DNA of 63,473 bases, from positions 1-63,473 of the forward strand of contig NZ_LXYR01000028.1 of the NCBI RefSeq assembly GCF_001650195.1, in the 5' to 3' direction. Each line of letters starts with the position of its first letter. Positions within the stretch are counted from its first letter, which is position 1. Under the pieces are notes generated by a model. The model did no database searches. It was not told the origin of the DNA and saw nothing but the letters and a program-made list of their open reading frames with translations. This document shows, piece by piece, positions 1 to 7,612 of the stretch. This DNA is from Phormidesmis priestleyi BC1401 (GTDB lineage: Bacteria; Cyanobacteriota; Cyanobacteriia; Leptolyngbyales; Leptolyngbyaceae). The position numbers and the translations under genes are program-made.

Positions 1-80
1 CAGGATATCTACTCAAATCAGGGAGATATACAGAAAGTTTCGGGATATCTGCCTAAATCAGGGAGATATACAGAAAGTTT
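1..80. repeat. Two tandem copies of a 40-base unit
   Basis: Bases 1-40 and 41-80 are the same 40-base unit with only four differences, and the second copy follows directly. The array probably continues to the left of the window. There are no spacers, so it is not a CRISPR array, and 40 is not a multiple of three, so it is not a repeated protein segment. Its role is unknown; iteron-like or variable-number tandem repeats are possible. Confidence 0.8.
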
Positions 81-373
81 CCGTATAATCAATAGTTATG
101 CCGCCAGCCCGAATCGCCATCAACACGGTTTTTCAGAGTTGTCGTTCAACCGAACATTAACGATATTGAGAACGGGTCGGCGAATGCGAGAGTCAACGTG
201 ATTGATAACGGTTGCCGCGAACTTATCGGTGTGGGCTTTGGCAGAGATCTTTCATCTTGAGTGGGAGGGGGTTGGTCTCATAAAAGTTGAATACGTCCGC
301 GAATGCCGAGTTCTTCGTCCTTCAAGATTTGCGGTCTGGCGAAGTTGCGGAGCGATCGGTTGGGTCGAGCAAC
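81..373. other. Non-coding tail of the first, partial cassette
   Basis: No convincing gene is seen here. An open frame of 92 codons starts at 202 but runs through attC1 and has no recognisable domain, so it is not called. The last 25 bases before attC1 resemble the bases preceding the attC sites at 3781 and 7613, which share an ATCGGTGAGG-like stretch, so the conserved block may extend slightly outside each attC. Confidence 0.4.
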
Positions 374-460
374 GCATAACAATCCCAATGCACCGGAACA
401 AAGTCAAGTTATCGGTGAGGTGCAAAGGTTATCTGTGTCCGGTGATTGGGAACGTTATAC
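374..460 (+). other. attC site 1 (integron recombination site)
   Basis: The outer boxes are GCATAAC (374-380) and GTTATAC (454-460). The inner arms AATCCCAATGCACCGG and CCGGTGATTGGGAA are complementary except for one extra G at 390, which is the extrahelical base typical of attC. The length is 87 bases, the same as three of the other four sites. Confidence 0.85.
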
Positions 461-510
461 GGAAAAAATTACCTAAGTGATCGTTTATAGTCCCTGCACA
501 AGAATGTTCA

Positions 511-1464
511 ATGAATAACGTGTGGCTTGGTTTCGCTGATGCGAAGCCATCCGAAGCAATACAAAAGCATAGTCTTCCGGGTTTAGCAGTTGCCGTTGTT
601 TTCATCCTGAACCAGGTTGAAGCAGTACTTCCAGTACCAGTCAAGCAATACAAGGATTACAAACCTGGACAAAAGGAGAAACGAGCACTTGAGCTAGCAA
701 AATGGCTCATAATGCAGAAGCAGCGAGGTCTCTTTTTAACAGGTTTTTTTCACGCTCATACACAGGTTGCTGCTGCAACGCTGGGACTGAATTTAATTGA
801 AGAGCTACCAAGGACTTATGTCCAGCCACATTACAATACATACCGCTTATTTTTTGGCGACGAATGTATTGATTTTGCACAAGCCATAGCTCTTATGTAT
901 TACTTCTTGACAATAAATTTTGGCACTTTACGTGCAGGTATGTGTTTGAAACCTGAAGATAGAAATCTTCATCTTTTGCTAGATAGATTTCCTGGCGAAG
1001 GCACAAAAAGTGCGATTCAGGGTCAACCTATTCCACTCTCTCAAGGTGCCAAATTTATCCAGTTCATCCGGCGTTACTCAAGCACAGGCCTGGGAATAGA
1101 AGTAGAAAACAGCCGGGCAAACATAAGAGTTGAATTTGCTAACCTTGACTGGTGGATAGAAAAAGACGGAGACCTTCCGAAGGAGGGCAAAAGCCATCCT
1201 CATTTTGTCCTGCCAGATTGGATGGCTGCAGCAGCTATCGCACACGAATTCCATAATGATTTTGTGGCAACTTTCAAAAATCTAAAACATGGTAATGCGG
1301 CAGCAGATGGTTTAGAAGAGGTTTACAATGCGTTCAAATCTCATGATCTATGGTCCCTTGACGAGAATGTACTGTCTCTACTCCGACCTCAAGAGAAACT
1401 ATGGCATGTTCCCGATAACGCGCGTGAGTTCATAATGGCGCGAGCAGAGTGTAGTTTCGCATAA
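511..1464 (+). CDS. Cassette-borne protein of unknown function, 317 aa
   Basis: This is the only gene in the cassette between attC1 and attC2. It begins about 50 bases after the attC1 cleavage point, and its TAA stop lies inside the left outer box of attC2, which is typical of integron cassettes. I do not recognise the family. The protein has no signal peptide or clear membrane segment. A Trp/Asp-rich stretch (FANLDWWIEKDGD) lies near residue 210, followed by HPHFVLPDWMAAAAIAHEFH. The base composition is more AT-rich than that of the core genes to the right, consistent with acquired DNA. Transcription must come from inside the cassette or by read-through from the left, since no integron promoter is visible. 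Confidence 0.7.
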   Translation: MNNVWLGFADAKPSEAIQKHSLPGLAVAVVFILNQVEAVLPVPVKQYKDYKPGQKEKRALELAKWLIMQKQRGLFLTGFFHAHTQVAAATLGLNLIEELPRTYVQPHYNTYRLFFGDECIDFAQAIALMYYFLTINFGTLRAGMCLKPEDRNLHLLLDRFPGEGTKSAIQGQPIPLSQGAKFIQFIRRYSSTGLGIEVENSRANIRVEFANLDWWIEKDGDLPKEGKSHPHFVLPDWMAAAAIAHEFHNDFVATFKNLKHGNAAADGLEEVYNAFKSHDLWSLDENVLSLLRPQEKLWHVPDNAREFIMARAECSFA

Positions 1465-1543
1465 CACTGCGTTGGTACGGACAGACTAAAGATCTCGTGT
1501 CGCAGTCAAGGTTATTTGCTGCCGCACAACTTTGCCGTTAGAC
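1459..1543 (+). other. attC site 2
   Basis: The outer boxes are GCATAAC (1459-1465) and GTTAGAC (1537-1543). The inner arms GTTGGTACGG and TGCCGCACAAC pair after skipping one extra G. The site is 85 bases long and overlaps the stop codon of the upstream gene. Confidence 0.85.
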
Positions 1544-1790
1544 CGCTAAATCTGCTGTCAGGGCGCAGTCGAAAAGTTATCGGTGTGGTGCAATCTCTAA
1601 AGTGAGTATGCATCGCTATTCGATATTGAGATCGTGAGATTTACTGGCATAGTGTATCTGACTTTTTCCTGACCTTATCCGACCGACAAAGCGGATGTAT
1701 GGAGATTAGGGTAGATGTACCATACTTTGATAGGGGTTTGCATTTACAAAATTATTTCAAGATGATTCACCCAGACTAAATAAAAAGACG
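1544..1790. other. Leader of the protease-bearing cassette
   Basis: This 247-base stretch has no gene. Bases 1569-1600 (GGCGCAGTCGAAAAG followed by TTATCGGTGTGGTGC) echo parts of the attC sites but lack a pairing partner, so they may be an eroded attC half. The AT-rich segment before 1791 may hold the promoter of the broken protease gene. Confidence 0.35.
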
Positions 1791-2876
1791 ATGAAGTACA
1801 GAAATCTTGCCTCAGCGCTTCTTTTTAGCGCTTTATCTTTCTGCTCAATTAATACAGCATTCGCTCAAACATCTGGTATTCCATCTCCCATTGATGGTCA
1901 ACCTATCACTAATGAACCTAACTTTAATCTGGGATTTGGAGATGACGATCGCGTTCCGATGAGAAGCAATGCCTTTCCTTGGAGTGCTGTTGGATGAGTT
2001 CAAATAGATGGTGGTGGGCACTGCACTGGAGCTTTAATAGACAGAGATCTGGTATTAACAAATGCTCATTGTATTTGGGAGAACGGACAACGCAGAGACA
2101 TCACTTTTGCCCCAAACTATAAGAATGGTCAGGCTCCTGAAACAGCAAGGGGAATTCTCTACTGGTGGGGAACAGATAATCCGAACCAAAACCGAAGGGC
2201 TGACTGGGCAATAATTCGATTGGAACGACCAATTGGCGATCGTTATGGTTGGTTTGGTTACCAGACGCTCAGTTACCAAGAGCTAAATGGTAAAACAGTG
2301 ACCTACGTTGGGTACTCAACCTTTGAAAATGAAAAGGTTCAGGAGTTCATCAATGGTGAAACGGCACAAGTACACATCGGATGTCGAGTTCGTGACGTTT
2401 ATGCCAATGATGGTGTTTTTCATACTGACTGCGATAATGGTCGAGGCGGTTCAGGTGGTCCAATTTTCATTTGGCAGAACAACCAACCAATCATTATTGG
2501 TATCAATGCTGCTGAGTATCGATCAGGTGATTCGAGTTACTTCACCCAAAATTACACTCCTGGACAAGGAAATGTAGGCGTTCCAACGCTCACATTTGCA
2601 CAAACCATTCAATCAGCCATTCGCTATCGGTCAGGATTTTACTCGCGTGTAGGCATGAATCCTCCGGGTATCATTTATCTTTGGCCATCACCCTGGGATG
2701 GTGGAAAGACTGATGTTTGGTGTGATGTTCCCAATCACGATATGTACGTTAGGAATCTAAATAATATTGGCTCTGCCATAGAAGTAAATAATTTAGAGAC
2801 GGTTAAAAATAATGCAAAATACTGGTCAAAACCATGTAGCGACGATGTTTTTCAGCAGTCCAGAGTTCAACACTAG
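1791..2876 (+). pseudogene. Secreted trypsin-like serine protease interrupted by one TGA
   Basis: One frame runs from ATG 1791 to the stop at 2874-2876 and is broken only by TGA at 1995-1997. Read through, it gives a 361-position protein with a signal peptide (LLFSALSFCSINTAFA) and a complete chymotrypsin-fold triad: His in LTNAHC, Asp in ADWAIIRL and Ser in GGSGGP. The TGA sits at AVG-stop-VQ, where this family often has Arg, so a CGA-to-TGA transition is the simplest explanation. The 68-residue product before the stop has no catalytic residue. A restart at 2220 (ATT GGA... frame) would lack the His and probably the Asp. Sequencing error, a recent pseudogene or read-through are all possible; a fresh pseudogene is most likely because the rest is intact. 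Confidence 0.8.
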
Positions 2877-3102
2877 CTTGAGGTTTTCTAGATTGAAGCA
2901 ATAAATCCAACTACTTTTTGGTTGCTCCCCAATCTTGCTTCAGCGATCGCCACCTCGATTTTTCAGAGAAAGATCGCTGCCACAGGGGTAGAAGTTCCTG
3001 AACCAACCCATCAGGCTAATTGGTAGAATAAGTGAATGCTAGCGATCGCCCCCATGCGACAAGCCAGCATCCTCACCCCTCTCCAGCAAAGGAGACTCTC
3101 AC

Positions 3103-3321
3103 ATGCCATTCGCTGAACTCATGTCACGAATCCAGGAACTTCCAAAAATTGACAAGCTTCGGCTAATGCAGTTTCTTGCAACAGAACTTGTCAAGGAAGA
3201 GAACGCAAACTTCTTCGTTGCGAACCAGGAGTATCCGGTCTGGTCGCCGTACAATTGCTCTGAGGCTGCCAGTGTTTTGATGAATCTTCTGGCGACAAAG
3301 CAGCAAGAGAAGAATGGTTGA
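3103..3321 (+). CDS. Small protein paired with a retropepsin-like protein, 72 aa
   Basis: This is a 72-residue, mostly helical soluble protein. Its start lies 8 bases after an AGGAGA ribosome-binding site (3089-3094). The C-terminal part contains YPVWSPYNCSEAASVLMNLL. It overlaps the next gene by 8 bases, so the two are translationally coupled. Small acidic partners encoded just before retropepsin-like genes are common in cyanobacteria and look like toxin-antitoxin or processing pairs, but no function is established. The assignment rests on gene context. Confidence 0.75.
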   Translation: MPFAELMSRIQELPKIDKLRLMQFLATELVKEENANFFVANQEYPVWSPYNCSEAASVLMNLLATKQQEKNG

Positions 3322-3736
3322 CGCTCAAAAATTTCCCTACAAAATTATTGATAGCAGTCTTGGCATAGTTGATCGGATGCCATACTTGCCTTTGAAGCTC
3401 AGTCTGAATGGTCAATCCCTGAACGCCGAAGGTTTATTAGATACAGGCGCAAGTGTGAATGTTTTGCCCTATGAGTTAGGGCTACAACTGGGTTTGATCT
3501 GGGAGGATGAAACGCTTTCGGTTCTACTGGCAGGGAACTTGGCTCACTTTGAAGCCCGTGCAGTCGTTATCAATGCTCAAGTCAGTTCATTCCAAATGGT
3601 TAACCTAGCATTTGCCTGGACACAAGCAACCAATGTGCCTTTGATTTTGGGACAGGCTAATTTCTTCTTTGAGTTTGATGTCTGTTTCTTTCGTGCGCGT
3701 TCTGAGTTTGAAGTCTGCCCTAAGCGCATTGAATAA
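3314..3736 (+). CDS. Retropepsin-like aspartic protease domain protein, 140 aa
   Basis: The single domain carries the aspartic-protease triplet in LLDTGASVNVLP (near residue 43) and a later hydrophobic LILGQ stretch that resembles the ILG motif of retropepsins. The length fits a single-domain subunit that would have to dimerise to be active. The gene overlaps the 72-residue protein upstream and ends 44 bases before attC3, so the pair occupies the cassette end in the usual orientation. Substrate unknown. Such proteins are annotated as retroviral-like or clan AA proteases; proteolytic activity is inferred from the DTG motif. Confidence 0.8.
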   Translation: MVDAQKFPYKIIDSSLGIVDRMPYLPLKLSLNGQSLNAEGLLDTGASVNVLPYELGLQLGLIWEDETLSVLLAGNLAHFEARAVVINAQVSSFQMVNLAFAWTQATNVPLILGQANFFFEFDVCFFRARSEFEVCPKRIE

Positions 3737-3780
3737 AAGTGAAGACAGGAATGCCAGTTGGAAGCGATCGGTGAGGCACG

Positions 3781-3867
3781 GTCTAACAACCCGGTTGGAG
3801 CGGACTGACGAGAGATCTGAGTGGTGATGCAAAGGTTATCGACAGCCGCTCAACCGGAACGTTCGAC
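3781..3867 (+). other. attC site 3
   Basis: The outer boxes are GTCTAAC (3781-3787) and GTTCGAC (3861-3867). CCGGTTGGAGCGG pairs with CCGCTCAACCGG after looping out one G. The site is 87 bases long. The internal stretch GATGCAAAGGTTATCG is closely shared with site 4 and partly with site 1. Confidence 0.9.
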
Positions 3868-4021
3868 CGCTAGGTTATCTGTGGGACGGTACTTGACTGT
3901 TGCCTATGATTGCTTAGCGTTAAAGTACCGTGAGATTCAGCAATAAGCCAAAGCTTTAATGGTTCGGCAAGCGATCACTACTCATGAAGCTTGCAAGTAG
4001 TAAAGCCGCATATTCTGCACC

Positions 4022-4861
4022 TTACGAGGATAAGTGATCCAGATCCAACGGATCGCTCTCAACATACTCCTTTGCTGTCATACCTTCCAAAGCTACTACT
4101 GAACCTTCTACATTTTTGTATCGTCCAGATTCAGGGATTAATTGCAGCCACTGGTTAAGAAATTGATCCCATCCTACTCCCTTAAACTGATTCTGATCCT
4201 CATCTCGGATAAACCAAAATATGAGTCGGATTTCAGAGCTATTCCATGAAGGTTCTGCACGTACCCTAATCTCGCGTAAGGCGCGAAGTGCTTCTCCTTC
4301 ATCAGTAGCTTTGTCATGCTTGTCGCGTAGACGATTTTGGAGCTTTCTGGCAAAGTCAGTGAAGTCGTCAGGGAAAGCAAATCGAGCACGTTTCCGTGTC
4401 AGTGCTTGCCCAAGTGCCCTAATTTCGTCATCACTAAGACATCCAGGTTTACGCTCCCATTCTGCTACAACCGCCTTTTCTACTGTCATGATACGGTCGA
4501 GGTCAGCGACAAGATTAAGTCCCGCGACCCCTGGAATGTAAGCGTATTGAGGTCGCCTGCTTCGTTGAACGTCATGCAACTGCTGCTCATCAACCTCAAC
4601 AAGAGGTACGATTTCAACAAATGGGCGTTCGTTACAACTGCGAACAATATCGCAGGTCTGTGTGACTATGGCAAAACCCTTGACTTCAGATTCTGCAAGA
4701 TCAGTTTCTTCCTTTGCAACATCAGCAGAGTCAGATGTCAAAGGTCGTTGAGGATTAAAGCGATAGATGAACCAGTGTTCTCCAAGCACACAATCACCCT
4801 GATACCATTCTAAAAGAGTGGTGTCTATTGCCTGAATCCAAATGTCACGATCATTGACCAC
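4022..4861 (-). CDS. Third protein of the reverse-strand cassette operon, unknown function, 279 aa
   Basis: This is the last gene of a three-gene operon and overlaps the preceding gene by 11 bases. The N-terminal half has a conserved-looking core, GFAIVTQTCDIVRS, followed by PFVEIVPLV, near residues 60-90. A Cys-Asp after QT in such a strand-turn context could be catalytic or metal-binding, but I cannot name the family. The central part (residues 125-200) is charged and helical; the C-terminal part is Trp-rich. There is no signal peptide or membrane segment. The tight coupling to a TIGR04255 protein and an HTH protein suggests a shared task, possibly defence or toxin control; that is inference only. 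Confidence 0.8.
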   Translation of the reverse strand: MVNDRDIWIQAIDTTLLEWYQGDCVLGEHWFIYRFNPQRPLTSDSADVAKEETDLAESEVKGFAIVTQTCDIVRSCNERPFVEIVPLVEVDEQQLHDVQRSRRPQYAYIPGVAGLNLVADLDRIMTVEKAVVAEWERKPGCLSDDEIRALGQALTRKRARFAFPDDFTDFARKLQNRLRDKHDKATDEGEALRALREIRVRAEPSWNSSEIRLIFWFIRDEDQNQFKGVGWDQFLNQWLQLIPESGRYKNVEGSVVALEGMTAKEYVESDPLDLDHLSS

Positions 4862-5510
4862 TACTATTTTTTCGGCTCCTTACTGCTCTGGCAGGTCTAG
4901 ATCGTCCTACGTCACGATGGATAGGATCATTGAGAGCATCAACTAGATCTTCTGGCTTCTGAGGCATACGCATCTTACGTGCATCTTCGGACAGAGAACC
5001 TAATAATGGTCTTCGGGGCGCATTATTAGAACCAGCGATCCGCTTGACTTCTTCGTATCTACCTGCAACCAGGAGATCGAAAAGGGGATTTCCATTGCTA
5101 TCAGGACAAAGTAAAAGACTACGATTTAGATTTGCACTTCCCCGGTCAATATATCGAATAGTACCTAACAGTCGATTAAGATGTTCCTCATTAAAGCGGG
5201 ATAAGGGTTGCCCACTTGCCCAAAAATGAAGGCTTCTTCGAGAGACGTTAAAGAGCTTAGCAAGTTGATCCCAAGTTAATCCGCTCAACCTTCTTAGCTC
5301 ACTGAGCACCTTTTGTGTTGCTTCTGGAGAACTAATCGATGCCATAGCAACCCCACTCGTTGTCATTTCCGAGGCAGCTACTAAATTTCGATTAATGGTT
5401 TCTCTGGAGGTAGTTGTGCCAGAGGGAGCGATTAAAATTCTTGAGGCAATTATATGAGGTGTTCTGACATCTGTAATAAATACAGTTGGTTTAGCTAAAA
5501 GAACACTCAT
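4851..5510 (-). CDS. HTH-domain protein of the cassette operon, 219 aa
   Basis: This middle gene overlaps the genes on both sides (4 bases upstream, 11 downstream). Residues about 68-120 form an Xre-like helix-turn-helix: LRRLSGLTWDQLAKLFNVSR then SLHFWASGQPL. The pattern SGLTWDQLA..F.VSRR..H.WASG.PL is seen in Xre/MbcA-type antitoxin-like regulators. The N-terminal 60 residues are Thr/Ser-rich and the C-terminal tail is basic. It may bind DNA and regulate the operon, or act as the neutralising or specificity component for its neighbours. The family assignment is from the motif; the role is inferred. Confidence 0.8.
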   Translation of the reverse strand: MSVLLAKPTVFITDVRTPHIIASRILIAPSGTTTSRETINRNLVAASEMTTSGVAMASISSPEATQKVLSELRRLSGLTWDQLAKLFNVSRRSLHFWASGQPLSRFNEEHLNRLLGTIRYIDRGSANLNRSLLLCPDSNGNPLFDLLVAGRYEEVKRIAGSNNAPRRPLLGSLSEDARKMRMPQKPEDLVDALNDPIHRDVGRSRPARAVRSRKNSSGQ

Positions 5511-6310
5511 AATTGACCTCCGTAACGCCGTAAGAAATCATCTTCTACTGCCCATCGAAAGAAAGTGTAGATTCTTTCAGCAAAGTGTTGTGCTTCACTC
5601 ATCAACTCATCAACACGAAAGTCCCTATTTTTGGAAACAGACATATCAAGATCAAGTATCCAACTAGGATCAGCAACAGCTTCTATTGCCTCTGGATCAA
5701 AAGTTGCACCAGCAGGCATAGCTCCCCATCTTGCAACAATTTGCTCACCTCCGTCTGGAATAATAAACAAAGATTCATTGATGGTTTGATGAATATACTC
5801 TCTAAAATTAGCAGCCATCATTCCAGCTATCTCAGGTTTTACAAGAGAAGATATGTCTTGTAAATTTTGTCCAACAATTCTGTCAATGTATCGCAATCCA
5901 AATCGCTCGATACTTGCAGGTTTAAAACTCTCATTAAGCGCAATAAGTATATTTTCTAGACGCTTTAAAAAATCACGACGACTTAGGTAAGCAGTCGTTT
6001 CAAGCGCCAAAAAGTTAGGTGCTAACGAAACTCGCCAATTCCAATTATCCGCTGTATCTACAAACCGCCAAGTAACTTGAGGTGCAGTTGGAACGACACC
6101 CTGAGGACTAAAAGCAAAACCCTGAGTTTGTTCGGGCTGGAGGATAGGATAGCTCTCACGAATTGCTTCTTGAAATGAACCCACAAAATCGCTCTTCTCA
6201 ATTGAAAGAATAGGTGGAAAGCGCAACTGTGCAATCACTCGAATAAGGGGTGCATCCTTTAAGGGCACCTCTTGGGGTGGTGGCGCAGTGAGTGGATTGA
6301 AATTAACCAC
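5507..6310 (-). CDS. TIGR04255 family protein, 267 aa
   Basis: This is the first gene of the reverse-strand operon. It has the hallmarks of the TIGR04255 family: an N-terminal segment PLIRVIAQLRFPPIL (residues 21-35), a central IERFGLRYIDRI (near 154) and a C-terminal helix ending FFRWAVEDDFLRRYG. Members are soluble, 230-280 residues long, and of unknown biochemical function; they often sit beside regulators or unknown genes in accessory DNA. The ATGA overlap with the HTH gene implies coupled translation. The operon runs against the cassette array, so it needs its own promoter in 6311-6515. Confidence 0.8.
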   Translation of the reverse strand: MVNFNPLTAPPPQEVPLKDAPLIRVIAQLRFPPILSIEKSDFVGSFQEAIRESYPILQPEQTQGFAFSPQGVVPTAPQVTWRFVDTADNWNWRVSLAPNFLALETTAYLSRRDFLKRLENILIALNESFKPASIERFGLRYIDRIVGQNLQDISSLVKPEIAGMMAANFREYIHQTINESLFIIPDGGEQIVARWGAMPAGATFDPEAIEAVADPSWILDLDMSVSKNRDFRVDELMSEAQHFAERIYTFFRWAVEDDFLRRYGGQL

Positions 6311-6515
6311 CTTTTACATCCTTTTTGGAGCTTTCAAAGAAATTAAGCATAGCTGGAGCCGAGAGATAATACCTATCGTTCCCTACCCCTATGATATGCC
6401 AGCAGTGTGAAATAGAGTGTGAAGTTTAAGCAGGTTTTCTCTAGTAAAGCGCCTCAGATTATAGAGGAAAATTGGAGGAAACCCAGTACCTACAGCATTT
6501 CTAAAGCCCAGCGCA
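6311..6515. other. Presumed promoter region of the reverse-strand operon
   Basis: The 205 bases between the start of the TIGR04255 gene and attC4 contain no gene. The operon reads leftward from here, so its promoter should lie in this stretch. No near-consensus promoter could be assigned with confidence. Confidence 0.4.
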
Positions 6516-6602
6516 GTCGAACAACACTGTTGCAGCGGACTGGCTAAAGCTGCGTGTGGTGATGCAAAGTTTATTGGCAGCCGCTGAACAGCCCCGTTGG
6601 GC
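6516..6602 (+). other. attC site 4
   Basis: The outer boxes are GTCGAAC (6516-6522) and GTTGGGC (6596-6602). CTGTTGCAGCGG pairs with CCGCTGAACAG with one extra G looped out. The length is 87 bases. Confidence 0.9.
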
Positions 6603-6712
6603 TGCATCTCGCAAGGGGCGCATAGTGTTGGTGTTTCCTAGCGGTTTGCGTTTTTTCGATCGCAGCCTCCCGATCGTTCATCAAACTTTGAATCTGATCA
6701 AAATCAGGTGAG
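6601..6712 (+). repeat. Duplicated cassette leader, copy 1 (second copy 7698-7809)
   Basis: These 112 bases match 7698-7809 with only a handful of substitutions and no length change. Both copies start at the right outer box of an attC (4 and 5). In copy 2 the segment leads into the Rpn-type gene. In copy 1 the match stops at CAGGTGAG and a different gene pair follows. Confidence 0.9.
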
Positions 6713-6852
6713 TGCGATCGCTGATCTTGTAGGTTGGATTGACCCAGAAAACCAAACCACTTCTCGTTTGCTCCCCCTCATTGCTTCGATAACTGCCCAA
6801 TACACTGCTCAGGTTAAAATGTAGGGGCTAAAGTTGAAACGAGGTCAAGCCC

Positions 6853-7128
6853 ATGACAGTTCGACAACCCCGCTACAGCAAAGAAGAATTCGCTCGACGG
6901 GGTGATGAGATTTATGAATCTCAGGTGCGTTCCCAAGTCGAAGAAAGCAATTATGGCAAGATTGTGGCGATCGACATTGAGACAGGCTCTTTTGAGGTAG
7001 CTGATACGCCTATGGTCGCAGTCGATCGACTTTATGAACGCGAACCCGATGCTCAACCCTGGGTGATTCGGATTGGACATCGGGCAGTCTTCCGTTTCGG
7101 CAGCCGCAGTCTGAGACAGTCCGTATGA
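6853..7128 (+). CDS. Small cyanobacterial partner of a retropepsin-like protein, 91 aa
   Basis: This soluble 91-residue protein has the conserved start RYSKEEFARRGDEIYE, then GKIVAIDIETGSFEVAD and a C-terminal RIGHRAVFRFG. The pattern recurs in cyanobacteria directly upstream of clan AA aspartic-protease genes. The stop overlaps the start of the next gene (GTATGATG), so translation is coupled. A toxin-antitoxin-like relation has been suggested by such pairing, but none is proven here. It belongs to the cassette between attC4 and attC5. Confidence 0.85.
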   Translation: MTVRQPRYSKEEFARRGDEIYESQVRSQVEESNYGKIVAIDIETGSFEVADTPMVAVDRLYEREPDAQPWVIRIGHRAVFRFGSRSLRQSV

Positions 7129-7589
7129 TGTTCGGTACGGTTAATAATAATTGTGAGGCAATCATCAAAGTTGCAGTGGGTCGTATTGGTTCGCCCAAAG
7201 TAACCGTTGATGCGGTCATCGATACAGGATTTATGGCCATCGCCACTTTGCTTAGGACATTTTTGGTAATGTGCTTCGCGTGCTGCCAAAAATGTCCCTG
7301 TCCTAACCTATGTGGCGGTAGCCATACCAGCTTTTTGTCTTTACCGCTTTCCATGATCACAGATCTTGGCTTGCCTTGGCATTACCGCGATGTTGGTACT
7401 TTAGGCGACGGGAGCGAAGTCGTCTTTGAAATATACAAGGCGACTGTGATCTGGGATGGTCAGAACCAAATTGTTGATGTAGCGGCTTCCGAGGCAGATC
7501 CGTTGGTGGGAATGGGTTTGCTGTATGGTTTTAAGCTTCAGATTGAGGCGGTTGAAGGTGGTCTCGTTACGATCGAAGCCTTGAAGTAG
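7125..7589 (+). CDS. Clan AA retropepsin-like protein with a hairpin insertion in its active-site loop, 154 aa
   Basis: The family core is VDAVIDTG (near residue 30-35) followed by FLSLP, then DLGLPW, TLGDGSEVVFE and PLVGMGLLYG. Normally DTGF and TGFLSLP run together. Here 31 residues, MAIATLLRTFLVM... to ...CGGSH, split them, encoded by a 93-base inverted repeat (7233-7325). The frame is kept and no stop is introduced, so a protein of 154 residues can still be made, but the insertion falls beside the catalytic Asp loop and may abolish or alter activity. The gene ends 23 bases before attC5 and overlaps its partner gene. Confidence 0.85.
   Translation: MMFGTVNNNCEAIIKVAVGRIGSPKVTVDAVIDTGFMAIATLLRTFLVMCFACCQKCPCPNLCGGSHTSFLSLPLSMITDLGLPWHYRDVGTLGDGSEVVFEIYKATVIWDGQNQIVDVAASEADPLVGMGLLYGFKLQIEAVEGGLVTIEALK
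7233..7325. repeat. 93-base palindromic element inserted in frame in a coding sequence
   Basis: The ends ATGGC and GCCAT and the next blocks CGCCAC and GTGGCG are exact inverted repeats. Inside them TTAGGACATTTTTGG pairs with CCAAAAATGTCC plus TCCTAA, around a 19-base loop. The length is exactly 31 codons. Removing it restores the normal family sequence DTGF-TSFLSLP. The structure and frame are seen directly; mobility is inferred. Confidence 0.85.
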
Positions 7590-7612
7590 AGCAAGGTAAT
7601 CGGTGAGGCGCA

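Noticed and set aside
1-80. Possible CRISPR array
   Set aside because: The two units are directly adjacent with no spacers, and no cas gene is present.
202-480. 92-codon frame
   Set aside because: It runs through attC1 and has no family resemblance; chance frame.
1995-1997. TGA as selenocysteine codon in the protease
   Set aside because: No hairpin typical of a SECIS element was noticed after it, trypsin-like proteases have no Cys or Sec at this point, and Arg is the expected residue.
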